From: a virus
Virus record (IMG/VR): IMGVR_UViG_3300037507_003212
Coordinates: 1-20,134 of that record
Reading direction: 5' to 3' (one strand)
DNA: 20,134 bases
This document shows positions 1 to 5,489 of this stretch, piece by piece; the first letter of the stretch is position 1; each line of letters opens with the position of its first letter. The position numbers and the translations under genes are program-made. The notes beneath the pieces are model-generated. The model was not told where the DNA came from. It searched no databases and saw only the letters and a program-made list of their open reading frames with translations.

Positions 1-180
1 AGTGCCAGTGAAGTTTCGGTCATCACAGTCTGTGCCGTTGTAGTTATCTCGGAACCACTGAGCCTGAGTCTCATCCATCGCTAAATAGATTTTGTGACAG
101 CCATCAAAGGCAATACATTTTGCGTATTGCACTTCTTCACGGACATCTAGCCAATAATCTTCCATTGTTGTTGTAGCCAT
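1..180 (-). CDS. Hypothetical phage protein, 3' end outside window
   Basis: An open frame starts at ATG 180 and runs without a stop to the window edge (60 codons visible). The protein begins MATTTMEDYWLDVREEV and contains two Cys flanking an FDG stretch (AKCIAFDGC), then a Gln/Trp/Asp-rich segment. A purine-rich ribosome-binding stretch (AGAAAGAAG) lies about 8-10 nt upstream, and a well-formed promoter sits at 225-253, so it is probably transcribed from its own start. I do not recognise a family; small soluble proteins like this are common in actinophage accessory regions. It is partial only because the window ends. Confidence 0.7.
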   Translation of the reverse strand, partial: MATTTMEDYWLDVREEVQYAKCIAFDGCHKIYLAMDETQAQWFRDNYNGTDCDDRNFTGT

Positions 181-224
181 TGTGTTTTCTTCTTTCTGTT
201 GGGTTGGTTATTGCTTACACTTAC

Positions 225-253
225 ATTGTAGGGGGTTGTATCACAGTTTGCAA
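225..253 (-). promoter_or_regulatory. Sigma-70-like promoter TTGCAA-N17-TACAAT
   Basis: Read on the minus strand: -35 TTGCAA (253-248), exactly 17 nt, then -10 TACAAT (230-225). It lies in the gap between the stop at 256 and the start at 180, giving a leader of roughly 40 nt with a ribosome-binding site. The same -35 with 17-nt spacing recurs at 818-846 and 16359-16387, which supports it as a real promoter class. Confidence 0.7.
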
Positions 254-255
254 CC

Positions 256-573
256 TTATTTGTCAAATACTTCCTCATCGTGCCAACGATAAGACTCATT
301 TTCCTCAATTACTTCTTCTGAGGGTGTACCCATTATTTGAAGTGTGTGAGGGTCGATAATTCGGAAACACCTCTCACATAGGCAGTGGTTGCAGTCCATC
401 GTGCGAGTATCTTCTTGTCGTGTGCCATTTTCTTGACACGGCGAGAAACCCTCACTGTCGGGAGTATTGCCGCACTTGCAGACCCAGTAATCACTACTTT
501 GCTCAACGATGTAGTCAGAAATAGTTTCCGGCGGCGCAAGAAGCATGTCCGTCCAGTCTGGTTTATTTTCCAT
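256..573 (-). CDS. Small Cys-rich, zinc-finger-like phage protein
   Basis: This 105-residue protein starts MENKPDWTDMLL. It holds two Cys-rich clusters: WVCKCGN at about residues 31-37 with a following SPC, and a MDCNHCLCERCF cluster near residue 65. The spacing suggests a treble-clef or zinc-ribbon fold binding one or two metals. The C-terminal third is acidic (TPSEEVIEENESYRWHDEEVFDK minus its ends). ATG 573 was chosen because it overlaps the upstream gene's stop by 11 nt, whereas the longer frame would start deep inside that gene. Similar CKCGN...Cys-cluster proteins are frequent hypotheticals in actinophages. Function unknown; metal binding is inferred from the cysteines. Confidence 0.75.
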   Translation of the reverse strand: MENKPDWTDMLLAPPETISDYIVEQSSDYWVCKCGNTPDSEGFSPCQENGTRQEDTRTMDCNHCLCERCFRIIDPHTLQIMGTPSEEVIEENESYRWHDEEVFDK

Positions 574-811
574 TCTTAGCCGCCCAGTATGCTTTGACTT
601 CCGCCTGCTCGTCGTCTGTGCCGTCCGATAGGGCAATCTCAAACTGATGTAGACCGTTGATGATACGAAAAGTCTCAGCGTCGGCTACGCTGTCCCAAGT
701 GAGAGCATTACGAAGGGCATTGGTTGTGCCACCTCTATCTCCCAAGAGTTTTGCCACGAATCGTCGATAGCCCTTTTCATTGTTTTTTTGTAATAGGTAT
801 TGTGTTGTCAT
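563..811 (-). CDS. Hypothetical protein, probable leaderless mRNA
   Basis: An 82-residue soluble protein beginning MTTQYLLQKNNEKGYRRF; I recognise no family. Its centre is Arg/Asn-rich and its end acidic then basic (DDEQAEVKAYWAAKNGK). An in-frame TTG at 829 would lengthen it, but it falls inside the promoter spacer. The -10 box TACAAT ends only 6 nt before ATG 811, so the transcript should begin at or next to the ATG, as in leaderless actinobacterial genes. No ribosome-binding site is visible. It is the first gene of a two-gene unit with the Cys-rich protein downstream. Confidence 0.7.
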   Translation of the reverse strand: MTTQYLLQKNNEKGYRRFVAKLLGDRGGTTNALRNALTWDSVADAETFRIINGLHQFEIALSDGTDDEQAEVKAYWAAKNGK

Positions 812-817
812 GACTTT

Positions 818-846
818 ATTGTACCACAAATAATCCAGTTTTGCAA
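818..846 (-). promoter_or_regulatory. Promoter TTGCAA-N17-TACAAT, leaderless
   Basis: Minus strand: -35 TTGCAA (846-841), 17 nt, -10 TACAAT (823-818), then six bases (AAAGTC) and ATG 811. Both hexamers and the spacing match the promoter at 225-253, and the flank GGTTGCAAA is shared too. The short -10 to ATG distance predicts a leaderless transcript. Confidence 0.7.
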
Positions 847-923
847 CCTTGTTCGCAATTTCACAAGCAACACTGTCGGGTATTTTATTTGAGACACTTT
901 CTTCTTTTTGTCTCTCTGCCTCT

Positions 924-960
924 GTCCCAAAAAATGGTGTTCCAGCACTATTTCATTTAA
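924..960 (+). repeat. Copy A of three-copy MVFQ repeat
   Basis: A run of six A followed by TGGTGTTCCAGC is shared exactly with copies at 3722 and 4719. It also shares a preceding GTCCC with copy B. Reading from ATG 934 gives a nine-codon micro-ORF, MVFQHYFI then TAA, ending at 960. It lies in a gene-free gap (847-983) between the stop of the gene at 984 and the promoter at 846. On the minus strand it shows TGGAACACCA then TTTTTT, but a 3-bp dyad is too short to call a terminator. Confidence 0.75.
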
Positions 961-983
961 GGAGCGGCCGTTCCCTTGGGCCC

Positions 984-1220
984 CTATGGCCGGTCAGAAT
1001 CCTTCACGGAGGCGAGCACACCCATATCAATAAAACTCTTTCGCAGTTGCCGCACGTCATCGACAGATAAACAAATGTAACCGGTTACGGTCCAACCCAT
1101 CCCCTTCCTTGCTTCATGCAGCAGGATTTCTCCTGTCTCATCCATTCCGCGGATGAGCGCGACTATCTGTAGGCCCTTGCCACGCGTCTCCGCAGCGGCG
1201 CTAACGGTGATTGGCTTCAT
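984..1220 (-). CDS. Hypothetical protein
   Basis: A 78-residue protein beginning MKPITVSAAAETRGKG, with a compact alpha/beta look: hydrophobic strand LQIVALIRG, then GEILLHEARKGMGW, TGYICLSVDDV and an amphipathic C-terminal helix. ATG 1220 was chosen because it lies 10 nt after the stop of the upstream gene; the longer in-frame extension overlaps that gene in another frame and looks like antiframe coding. I do not recognise the family. It is the last gene before repeat copy A and a possible transcript end. Confidence 0.6.
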   Translation of the reverse strand: MKPITVSAAAETRGKGLQIVALIRGMDETGEILLHEARKGMGWTVTGYICLSVDDVRQLRKSFIDMGVLASVKDSDRP

Positions 1221-1230
1221 CTTCGGCAAT

Positions 1231-1485
1231 CTAGCCCACCCATCTTCCAAAGACCGTGTAGCCGCCTTCTTCGCGCCGCGCCACCCACTCCGTGCCCGGG
1301 TAGCGCACCTTGTACTGCTGTGCTTTCGAGTGTGCGGTACGAGCAATATTCCCTGTGCAATAAACAAGCCACTCTCCGGAGTTCTCCCTTAACTGCTCGA
1401 CAAAGCGCGCAACCTGAAACGGGCTGCCACTTTTAGGAGTTGGCGGCGGACGGAACTGCCCGCAGTGGGGACATTTAGTTTTCAT
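1231..1485 (-). CDS. Small CPHC-motif hypothetical protein
   Basis: An 84-residue protein beginning MKTKCPHCGQFRPPPTP. It has a single CxxC at residues 5-8, a Pro-rich linker and a core with PGTEWVARREEGGYTVFGRW, the type of strand-turn-strand seen in several tiny phage proteins. The start is uncertain: ATG 1485, ATG 1494 and ATG 1506 are all in frame, and an AAGGAAG purine tract lies just upstream of 1494. One CxxC alone is not enough to claim a metal site unless the protein dimerises. Function unknown. Confidence 0.6.
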   Translation of the reverse strand: MKTKCPHCGQFRPPPTPKSGSPFQVARFVEQLRENSGEWLVYCTGNIARTAHSKAQQYKVRYPGTEWVARREEGGYTVFGRWVG

Positions 1486-1549
1486 TTGTTGCATATCTTC
1501 CTTCATTAAATTAATTAGCACACTCTACCATGCGCCTGTTGTTAAATAT

Positions 1550-2023
1550 CTAGAACGGCAACCTAAACCACCTGGATTTGCCGCGTGCGCAATCATGAAC
1601 ACTCTTTAGTCCGAGTTTGCGGTACATCGCCCTGGTATTCATGTTGGAGTCAATCGCGTGGTAAATACTTTGGTCATCGCCATAATTTTTAAACACATGA
1701 TTGAGCATCTGATGTTCTTTAATCGCCGGAGCGTTTTGCCCGTCATGTTTCGTATTATTAAACAAAGCAACGTCCGGCTGCCATCCGGTCTCGCTCTCAA
1801 TGCGCTTCAGGGTGGGAATTGCCCACTTGATGTTGCGAGCCGTGATGAGGATGACAAATTCCGGCCGCAGCAACTCCACCATCCACTTTCGATAGCACTC
1901 GTGGTTATCCACGAAGTCCTGAAACCCGTGGTTGCGCATCTCGCCAAAGTTTGACGACAGCGCAACATTGAGGTCCATAAGAACAATCCTGTTGAGTGAC
2001 TTCGTTTCTGATGCTTCAGCCAT
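1550..2023 (-). CDS. HAD-superfamily-like protein with altered motif I
   Basis: A 157-residue protein whose order of motifs fits the haloacid-dehalogenase fold: hydrophobic strand plus D17-L-N19 (RIVLMDLN), T61 after a hydrophobic strand (FVILITAR), K102, and D125-S126-N (YHAIDSN). HAD phosphatases use DxD in motif I, the first Asp as nucleophile and the second as acid/base; here the second is Asn, which in the family usually goes with non-phosphatase or weak activity. Phage HAD proteins of this size often resemble the phosphatase part of polynucleotide kinase, but no kinase domain is present. ATG 2023 follows a GAGAG ribosome-binding site and overlaps the upstream stop by 8 nt. Substrate unknown. 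Confidence 0.6.
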   Translation of the reverse strand: MAEASETKSLNRIVLMDLNVALSSNFGEMRNHGFQDFVDNHECYRKWMVELLRPEFVILITARNIKWAIPTLKRIESETGWQPDVALFNNTKHDGQNAPAIKEHQMLNHVFKNYGDDQSIYHAIDSNMNTRAMYRKLGLKSVHDCARGKSRWFRLPF

Positions 2024-2516
2024 TCTTCTCTCGTTCTCTGTCCTCTTTGGGGTCTCGCACCTCCCACACACCGCGGCTTATTTTCCGGAAGTAAGGGGAA
2101 GTCTTGACGTAGTTTAGAACCGTGGAGTAGGAAAATCCCGAAAGGCTGACCATCTGTTCGGTGGTTACTTCGGCGTAGGTGTTGGCTTTCGCCCACTCCT
2201 CCAGCGCTTTCCACTTGTTGGCCCGCTTCTCAGGCTTCTTTTCTTTTTCTGCCTTTACGAGATGCTGCTTGCCCAGATACTCGCCGATTAAATATTCAGA
2301 CACCTCTGTCGAGATTGAATACTCTTTCATGAAGCGAAGAACATTGCCGGGGTTTGGCGTGTTCTGCCAGACCTGCATCACGTACAGCCCGCGGATGAGT
2401 TCTCCCATACGAGATTGCTCATCGCGCGGAACTTTGGACGCTGTCCCGTGTTTACTCTTTGCTTCACTCCAGATTTTTCTGTTTACTTCATCCACCAAGT
2501 CGTCCGTAATCTTCAC
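2016..2516 (-). CDS. Hypothetical protein with C-terminal winged-helix-like region
   Basis: A 166-residue, highly charged protein starting at GTG 2516 (VKITDDLVDEVNRKIW). GTG is chosen because it forms a 4-nt GTGA overlap with the stop of the upstream gene. The middle is a Lys/Glu-rich probable helix or coiled coil (KAEKEKKPEKRANKWKALEE), followed by an HTH-like stretch around residues 112-140 (VTTEQMVSLSGFSYSTVLNYV) and a short wing. This suggests DNA binding, perhaps transcriptional or replication-related. I cannot assign a family; a small terminase-like role is conceivable but there is no support from neighbours. Confidence 0.6.
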   Translation of the reverse strand: MKITDDLVDEVNRKIWSEAKSKHGTASKVPRDEQSRMGELIRGLYVMQVWQNTPNPGNVLRFMKEYSISTEVSEYLIGEYLGKQHLVKAEKEKKPEKRANKWKALEEWAKANTYAEVTTEQMVSLSGFSYSTVLNYVKTSPYFRKISRGVWEVRDPKEDREREKNG

Positions 2517-2773
2517 CAGCCGTCTCCTGCTGCATTGAATACCCCGTTGATAAGTGCAAGTCCGTAGAACCCGCTGTAGTCGGCAACTCCGGCACACATC
2601 TCACAAATCCATGCGCCGCCCTGCTGCTCAATGAGCACCGCACGTGGCATTGCGCACGCGTCGCACTCTGACTTTGGCTCGTGTCCCACCGTCACGGTGT
2701 AGGTGAGGATGGGGGTTGTTGCTGAGGAAGGTGCACCCGAGTTACGACTGGACCTTTTTTTACGACTTGCCAT
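2513..2773 (-). CDS. Small four-Cys zinc-finger-like protein
   Basis: An 86-residue protein starting MASRKKRSSRNSG, with a basic Ser/Arg-rich N-terminus and then two CxxC pairs (ECDACAMP and WICEMCAG) about 20 residues apart, typical of a zinc ribbon. ATG 2773 is preceded by AAAGGA at about 11 nt. The gene overlaps the upstream membrane-protein gene by 81 nt in another frame and the downstream gene by 4 nt. Nucleic-acid or protein binding is a guess from the fold; no family recognised. Confidence 0.6.
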   Translation of the reverse strand: MASRKKRSSRNSGAPSSATTPILTYTVTVGHEPKSECDACAMPRAVLIEQQGGAWICEMCAGVADYSGFYGLALINGVFNAAGDGW

Positions 2774-2970
2774 AGTTGTTTGTATCCTTTCATGAGTTGA
2801 ATTGGAGTAGGAATTCGCAAGAATTGCAACCATTTGTTAGTGAATCGCAGGAATACCAACGAAGGCATGACCAGCACGAATACCAACATCGGACCGACTA
2901 TCTCAAACGGAAACTCCAGCGCTAATGCCACTGGAAGAATGAAAAAGCACAAGACCCATATTTTTGACAT
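2692..2970 (-). CDS. Small membrane protein
   Basis: A 92-residue protein with two hydrophobic segments, about residues 4-18 and 22-42 (ILPVALALEF and VGPMLVFVLVMPSLVFL regions), then a basic soluble tail ending Pro/Gln-rich (PQQQPPSSPTP). ATG 2970 has a strong GAGGAG ribosome-binding site 5 nt upstream, located in the last codons of the preceding gene. Its last 81 nt overlap the next gene. Two-TM topology with a basic tail is compatible with a holin-like or membrane-anchored accessory role, but there is no lysin nearby to support holin. Confidence 0.6.
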   Translation of the reverse strand: MSKIWVLCFFILPVALALEFPFEIVGPMLVFVLVMPSLVFLRFTNKWLQFLRIPTPIQLMKGYKQLWQVVKKGPVVTRVHLPQQQPPSSPTP

Positions 2971-2972
2971 TG

Positions 2973-3356
2973 TTACTCCTCTGAAATTAGGTTGGTGTTC
3001 ATTGTAATCCAGTGGCGCAGGTATGCGGTCATGTCTGCATACATGGAGCCTTCCACCATCGGGTCAAAGTCTCCGCCGAATGATTCGGGGAAATGCTTGA
3101 CGATGGTCGTCCAGAAAGACTCAAGACCTTTGTCTACGGCCTCTTCCATCCGTGCATCTAGTTCAATACTCATTTGTTTCACCTCCTTCATTGGGTTGTT
3201 ATCACAGTCTATCATGCTCACGTGCGTGCCACAACCTGAGCAGACTTCTTTTTGGGACGATGGGTCACCCATTACATCCCACTCCACCAGGGCGGTATTC
3301 TCGCCTAGTGGGTGCGGAGCATCGGCGAGTTCTCCAACCGGGCACATCGCGGTCAT
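2973..3356 (-). CDS. Hypothetical protein with possible internal start
   Basis: A 127-residue protein. The first 60 residues include a Cys pair (CSGCG) and Pro/Gly-rich loops; the last 66 residues (from MSIELDARMEEAVD) are an acidic helical part ending ISEE. The full-length start ATG 3356 forms TAATG with the upstream stop, which suggests coupling. A very strong in-frame ribosome-binding site, AAGGAGGT at 3188-3181 with 7-nt spacing, precedes ATG 3173, so a shorter product may also be made. No family recognised. Confidence 0.6.
   Translation of the reverse strand: MTAMCPVGELADAPHPLGENTALVEWDVMGDPSSQKEVCSGCGTHVSMIDCDNNPMKEVKQMSIELDARMEEAVDKGLESFWTTIVKHFPESFGGDFDPMVEGSMYADMTAYLRHWITMNTNLISEE
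3181..3188 (-). promoter_or_regulatory. Strong internal Shine-Dalgarno AAGGAGGT
   Basis: The sequence matches the full anti-Shine-Dalgarno and sits 7 nt before in-frame ATG 3173 inside the gene at 2973-3356. It is the strongest such site in the left part of the window, better than the site at the full-length start, so it may define a nested 66-residue product. Confidence 0.5.
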
Positions 3357-3541
3357 TAACGCGCCGCCTGTTCAAAGACCATGTATTCGCCGGTATGGTC
3401 CCGTACGATTCCCGTAGCGCGGGCGTTGTCCACATTGCTGAGTAGTTCGTCCAGTTGACTGATGACTTGCCCAACCGCTGCTGAATCATCCTCACTCATG
3501 ACATCCATTGTCACCATTGCTGTAACTCGATATTGCTTCAT
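3356..3541 (-). CDS. Small hypothetical protein
   Basis: A 61-residue protein beginning MKQYRVTAMVTMDVMSEDDSA. The pattern is beta strand, acidic loop, amphipathic helix (AVGQVISQLDELLSNV), then strands ending YMVFEQAAR, compatible with a ferredoxin-like mini-fold seen in many small phage proteins. ATG 3541 has GAAAGG 7 nt upstream. First gene of the minus-strand run that ends near 984, with a promoter candidate at 3577-3605. Function unknown. Confidence 0.65.
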   Translation of the reverse strand: MKQYRVTAMVTMDVMSEDDSAAVGQVISQLDELLSNVDNARATGIVRDHTGEYMVFEQAAR

Positions 3542-3576
3542 TGTGTTGCCTTTCGTTAGGTATAGCCTTACTACCC

Positions 3577-3605
3577 ATGATAGAGCATGCTACAACCAAA
3601 ACCAA
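3577..3605 (-). promoter_or_regulatory. Candidate promoter TTGGTT-N17-TATCAT
   Basis: Minus strand: TTGGTT (3605-3600), 17 nt, TATCAT (3582-3577), about 30 nt before ATG 3541. It lies in the divergent region 3542-3789 (248 nt, otherwise gene-free apart from repeat copy B). The hexamers are less canonical than the TTGCAA class, and an alternative -10-like TATACC lies at 3564-3559. Confidence 0.4.
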
Positions 3606-3721
3606 CCTTTTTTCAGAAATATTCTGCCAAGTTGTACTCATATACCTGTGACTCAAAAGAGTTTTATCTTTCCCGCGTTTGTGAAAGTGCGCACAAGCAC
3701 AATCAAGTATTCCTGCCCCAG

Positions 3722-3761
3722 GTCCCAAAAAATGGTGTTCCAGCCGATATTGGTTTAATTT
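3722..3761 (+). repeat. Copy B of three-copy MVFQ repeat
   Basis: Over 35 nt (3727-3761) it matches copy C at 32 positions; upstream GTCCC is shared with copy A. Reading from ATG 3732 gives MVFQPILV then TAA (to 3758). It lies about 30 nt upstream of the plus-strand gene at 3790, at the left boundary of the plus-strand cassette. Weak similarity to copy C seems to continue downstream (CGCC, then TAAA, AACTG and CACA blocks). Confidence 0.8.
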
Positions 3762-3777
3762 GTTCGCGCCGATTCCC

Positions 3778-3783
3778 TAAACT
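3778..3783 (+). promoter_or_regulatory. Possible leaderless -10 box TAAACT
   Basis: TAAACT is followed by six bases and ATG 3790, the spacing expected of a leaderless actinobacterial start. The -35 position (3755-3760, TTAATT) is weak and overlaps the end of repeat copy B. No Shine-Dalgarno precedes 3790, which fits a leaderless start. Confidence 0.3.
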
Positions 3784-3789
3784 GTTCAC

Positions 3790-4332
3790 ATGACCCGGCC
3801 GCGAGATAATCAGCGCAGCCGCCTGTACGCAGCGGAGTGGGAGTGCTTCGGATGGACGCATATGCAGTTCAAAGACTTTCCGGCAACCGAGAAATACCTT
3901 TGGAAAGTTTTATCGAACAGATATGTCCAGCGTAAATACCAAATCGCCCGCGACATAAAGTCTGGACTCATTCCAATAAAAGTCTCCAAGGGGGACGGCT
4001 CTCGTGTTGCCTGGGCCCGGATACTCCCAGACAAGATGTGGGTGTCATTCCCGCGTAAATGGAGGAACGACTTCACCGTCATCCATCAAGTCGCCCATCT
4101 CCTCACGCCGCCCAACGTTCAGGAACACGGAAGAGAGTTTTGCCGAACGTACCTACATTTAGTACTTGTCGTAATGGGCCGGGAAAAACAAAAACAACTC
4201 AAGGCCGCGATGAAGAAACACAAATGCAAGTACTCTCACACTCACACCCCGTATAAAAATCCTCTCACTCAGGAGGAAAAGGACATCATGCTCGCTAGAC
4301 TCCTACGCATCACATATGAAAAACGGACATAA
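3790..4332 (+). CDS. Zincin-like (SprT-like) protein with HQxAH in place of HExxH
   Basis: A 180-residue protein. The N-terminal DNQRSRLYAAEW and the later WVSFPRKWRNDFTVIHQVAHLL...HGREF pattern match a metallopeptidase-like family common in actinophages and actinobacteria, in which the core is HExxH plus a downstream His. Here the core reads H99-Q100-V-A-H103, with H113 as likely third ligand. Zinc ligands are kept but the catalytic Glu is Gln, so it may bind zinc without protease activity, or the base may be wrong. The C-terminus is Lys/His-rich. It is the first gene of a two-gene plus-strand cassette between repeat copies B and C and overlaps the next gene by 17 nt. Confidence 0.65.
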   Translation: MTRPRDNQRSRLYAAEWECFGWTHMQFKDFPATEKYLWKVLSNRYVQRKYQIARDIKSGLIPIKVSKGDGSRVAWARILPDKMWVSFPRKWRNDFTVIHQVAHLLTPPNVQEHGREFCRTYLHLVLVVMGREKQKQLKAAMKKHKCKYSHTHTPYKNPLTQEEKDIMLARLLRITYEKRT

Positions 4333-4720
4333 GCGCCTTAAAACGAATCACAAGTGGAATGTTCTCAGAGTAATGCGGTTCTACAACCGGATTGGTCGGG
4401 ACTTCAACACCCAGACATACATGAATTTCTTCGGGCCAATCGAGCCAGCAGAACATGGTGCAGCAAAACTTCCGACAGAACCGGAAATTAATCTCATCAT
4501 TCGTAGACACATTGAAAACGGATGGGTGGCACGCAAAAATGGGAATGTTGTTCTCACCAACAAGGGACAACTTGCATTCTTAAAATATGACAAGGATGAA
4601 CATCTTAAAAAGATGAAGAATAGAGAAAACAGATATGAGGAACACTCTGAGTATTTAAAAACTCTTGAGCGAATCCGCAATCCAGACGGAAGTTACGCGA
4701 AAACAAAAATCAAACCGTAA
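4316..4720 (+). CDS. Basic winged-helix-like hypothetical protein
   Basis: A 134-residue basic protein. Residues about 55-90 (EPEINLIIRRHIENGWVAR, then NGNVVLTNKGQLAFL) look like the recognition helix and wing of a winged HTH. The last third is a Lys/Arg/Glu-rich helix (DEHLKKMKNRENRYEEHSEY). It overlaps the preceding zincin-like gene by 17 nt and has no clear ribosome-binding site, so translational coupling is likely. Its stop abuts repeat copy C directly. Probably DNA-binding; no family assigned. Confidence 0.65.
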   Translation: MKNGHKRLKTNHKWNVLRVMRFYNRIGRDFNTQTYMNFFGPIEPAEHGAAKLPTEPEINLIIRRHIENGWVARKNGNVVLTNKGQLAFLKYDKDEHLKKMKNRENRYEEHSEYLKTLERIRNPDGSYAKTKIKP

Positions 4721-4754
4721 AAAAATGGTGTTCCAGCAAATATTGATTTAATTT
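4719..4754 (+). repeat. Copy C of three-copy MVFQ repeat
   Basis: It starts at the stop codon of the gene ending at 4720. From ATG 4725 it reads MVFQQILI then TAA (to 4751). It is the closest relative of copy B (three mismatches in 35 nt) in the same orientation, 993 nt apart, so B and C bracket the plus-strand cassette as direct repeats. It sits in a convergent gap (4721-4825) that holds no other gene. Confidence 0.8.
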
Positions 4755-4825
4755 ACGCCATTTCTTAAAAAAATAACTGCGCGCACACGTCCAATTTCTT
4801 AAGCAACCAGACTGTTTTTGTCTAA

Positions 4826-5389
4826 CTACCGACGCTTTTTCGGTCGTGCCGGACGCTTACGCACCGTCTTTTTACCGGCCTTCTTTACGGTCTTCCCATT
4901 TTTTGCGCTCGACCTTTTACCGGACCGTGTGCGAGAGTATGCTAATGCGTGCGATAGTGTGGTAGATGTACGGCGTGATGGTATCCGAGGCATACTCAAG
5001 TGAGGTGCAATCATCTCCGCCAAAGCATCTGTCACCCTTTCATTGACGTAGTCAATCCCTTTCTTGCGCATGGGGAATGTCTTGGGAGATAACTCTTCTA
5101 AGTGTTCTTCGGCGATTTCGTTTATTGCGTTGATGTGACAGTGCATGAGTTCGTGAGCGATAGTGCTTCGCATTACACTTGGTGACCACTTCCTCCATGT
5201 TTTGCATAAAGAGATTGTTGCGGAGTTTTGTGCGGGCAGTACGGAGATTTCTGCGAATGCGTCGTCCTCACAGAAGTATTTGTCAAATTGAATCTGCCAG
5301 TGAGCAAGTTTCATCTCGCCTTGGATTTTTTTGACATAGTCCTTCACCCAGGAGGGGTAACTGGTTTTGCGTGCTTTGAAAGTCGTCAT
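4826..5389 (-). CDS. Zincin metallopeptidase-like protein with basic C-terminal tail
   Basis: A 187-residue protein with HELMH at residues 79-83 (MRSTIAHELMHCH) and a downstream E117 in NERVTDALAEM that could be the third ligand, as in gluzincins. The N-terminal part (SWVKDYVKKIQGEMKLAHWQI) matches phage proteins that precede such a motif. Residues from about 156 on form a tail in which about half of residues are Lys/Arg (GKKTVRKRPARPKKRR at the end), suggesting nucleic-acid or anionic-partner binding. ATG 5389 was chosen because the upstream in-frame extension has no support and runs into the opposing gene. TACACT eight bases before the ATG may be a -10 box. Substrate unknown. Confidence 0.7.
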   Translation of the reverse strand: MTTFKARKTSYPSWVKDYVKKIQGEMKLAHWQIQFDKYFCEDDAFAEISVLPAQNSATISLCKTWRKWSPSVMRSTIAHELMHCHINAINEIAEEHLEELSPKTFPMRKKGIDYVNERVTDALAEMIAPHLSMPRIPSRRTSTTLSHALAYSRTRSGKRSSAKNGKTVKKAGKKTVRKRPARPKKRR

Positions 5390-5489
5390 GATTCCACAGT
5401 GTAGGATTATCTTCCGCGTATTGTTATGATAGTACCGCGGGTATAGAGGGTGTGTATGATAAGTTTTATGGGGATTGCGAGGTAGTCCT

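Noticed and set aside
924-946. Repeat copies as minus-strand intrinsic terminators (dyad then TTTTTT)
   Set aside because: The dyad TGGAACACCA gives only a 3-bp stem; copy B also lies where no minus-strand gene ends.
960-990. GC-rich GGGCCC/CGGCCG stretch as a strong terminator after the gene ending at 984
   Set aside because: The best stem I can draw is short and imperfect and no T run follows it directly.
2800-2830. TTGCAA on the minus strand near 2827 as promoter for the zinc-finger-like gene
   Set aside because: The 17-nt -10 position is TCCAAT, weak, and the site is within the coding region of the membrane protein.
3492-3728. Minus-strand open frame of 78 codons across the divergent region
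   Set aside because: It overlaps the 61-residue gene and its promoter, has no ribosome-binding site, and its composition does not resemble the neighbouring genes.
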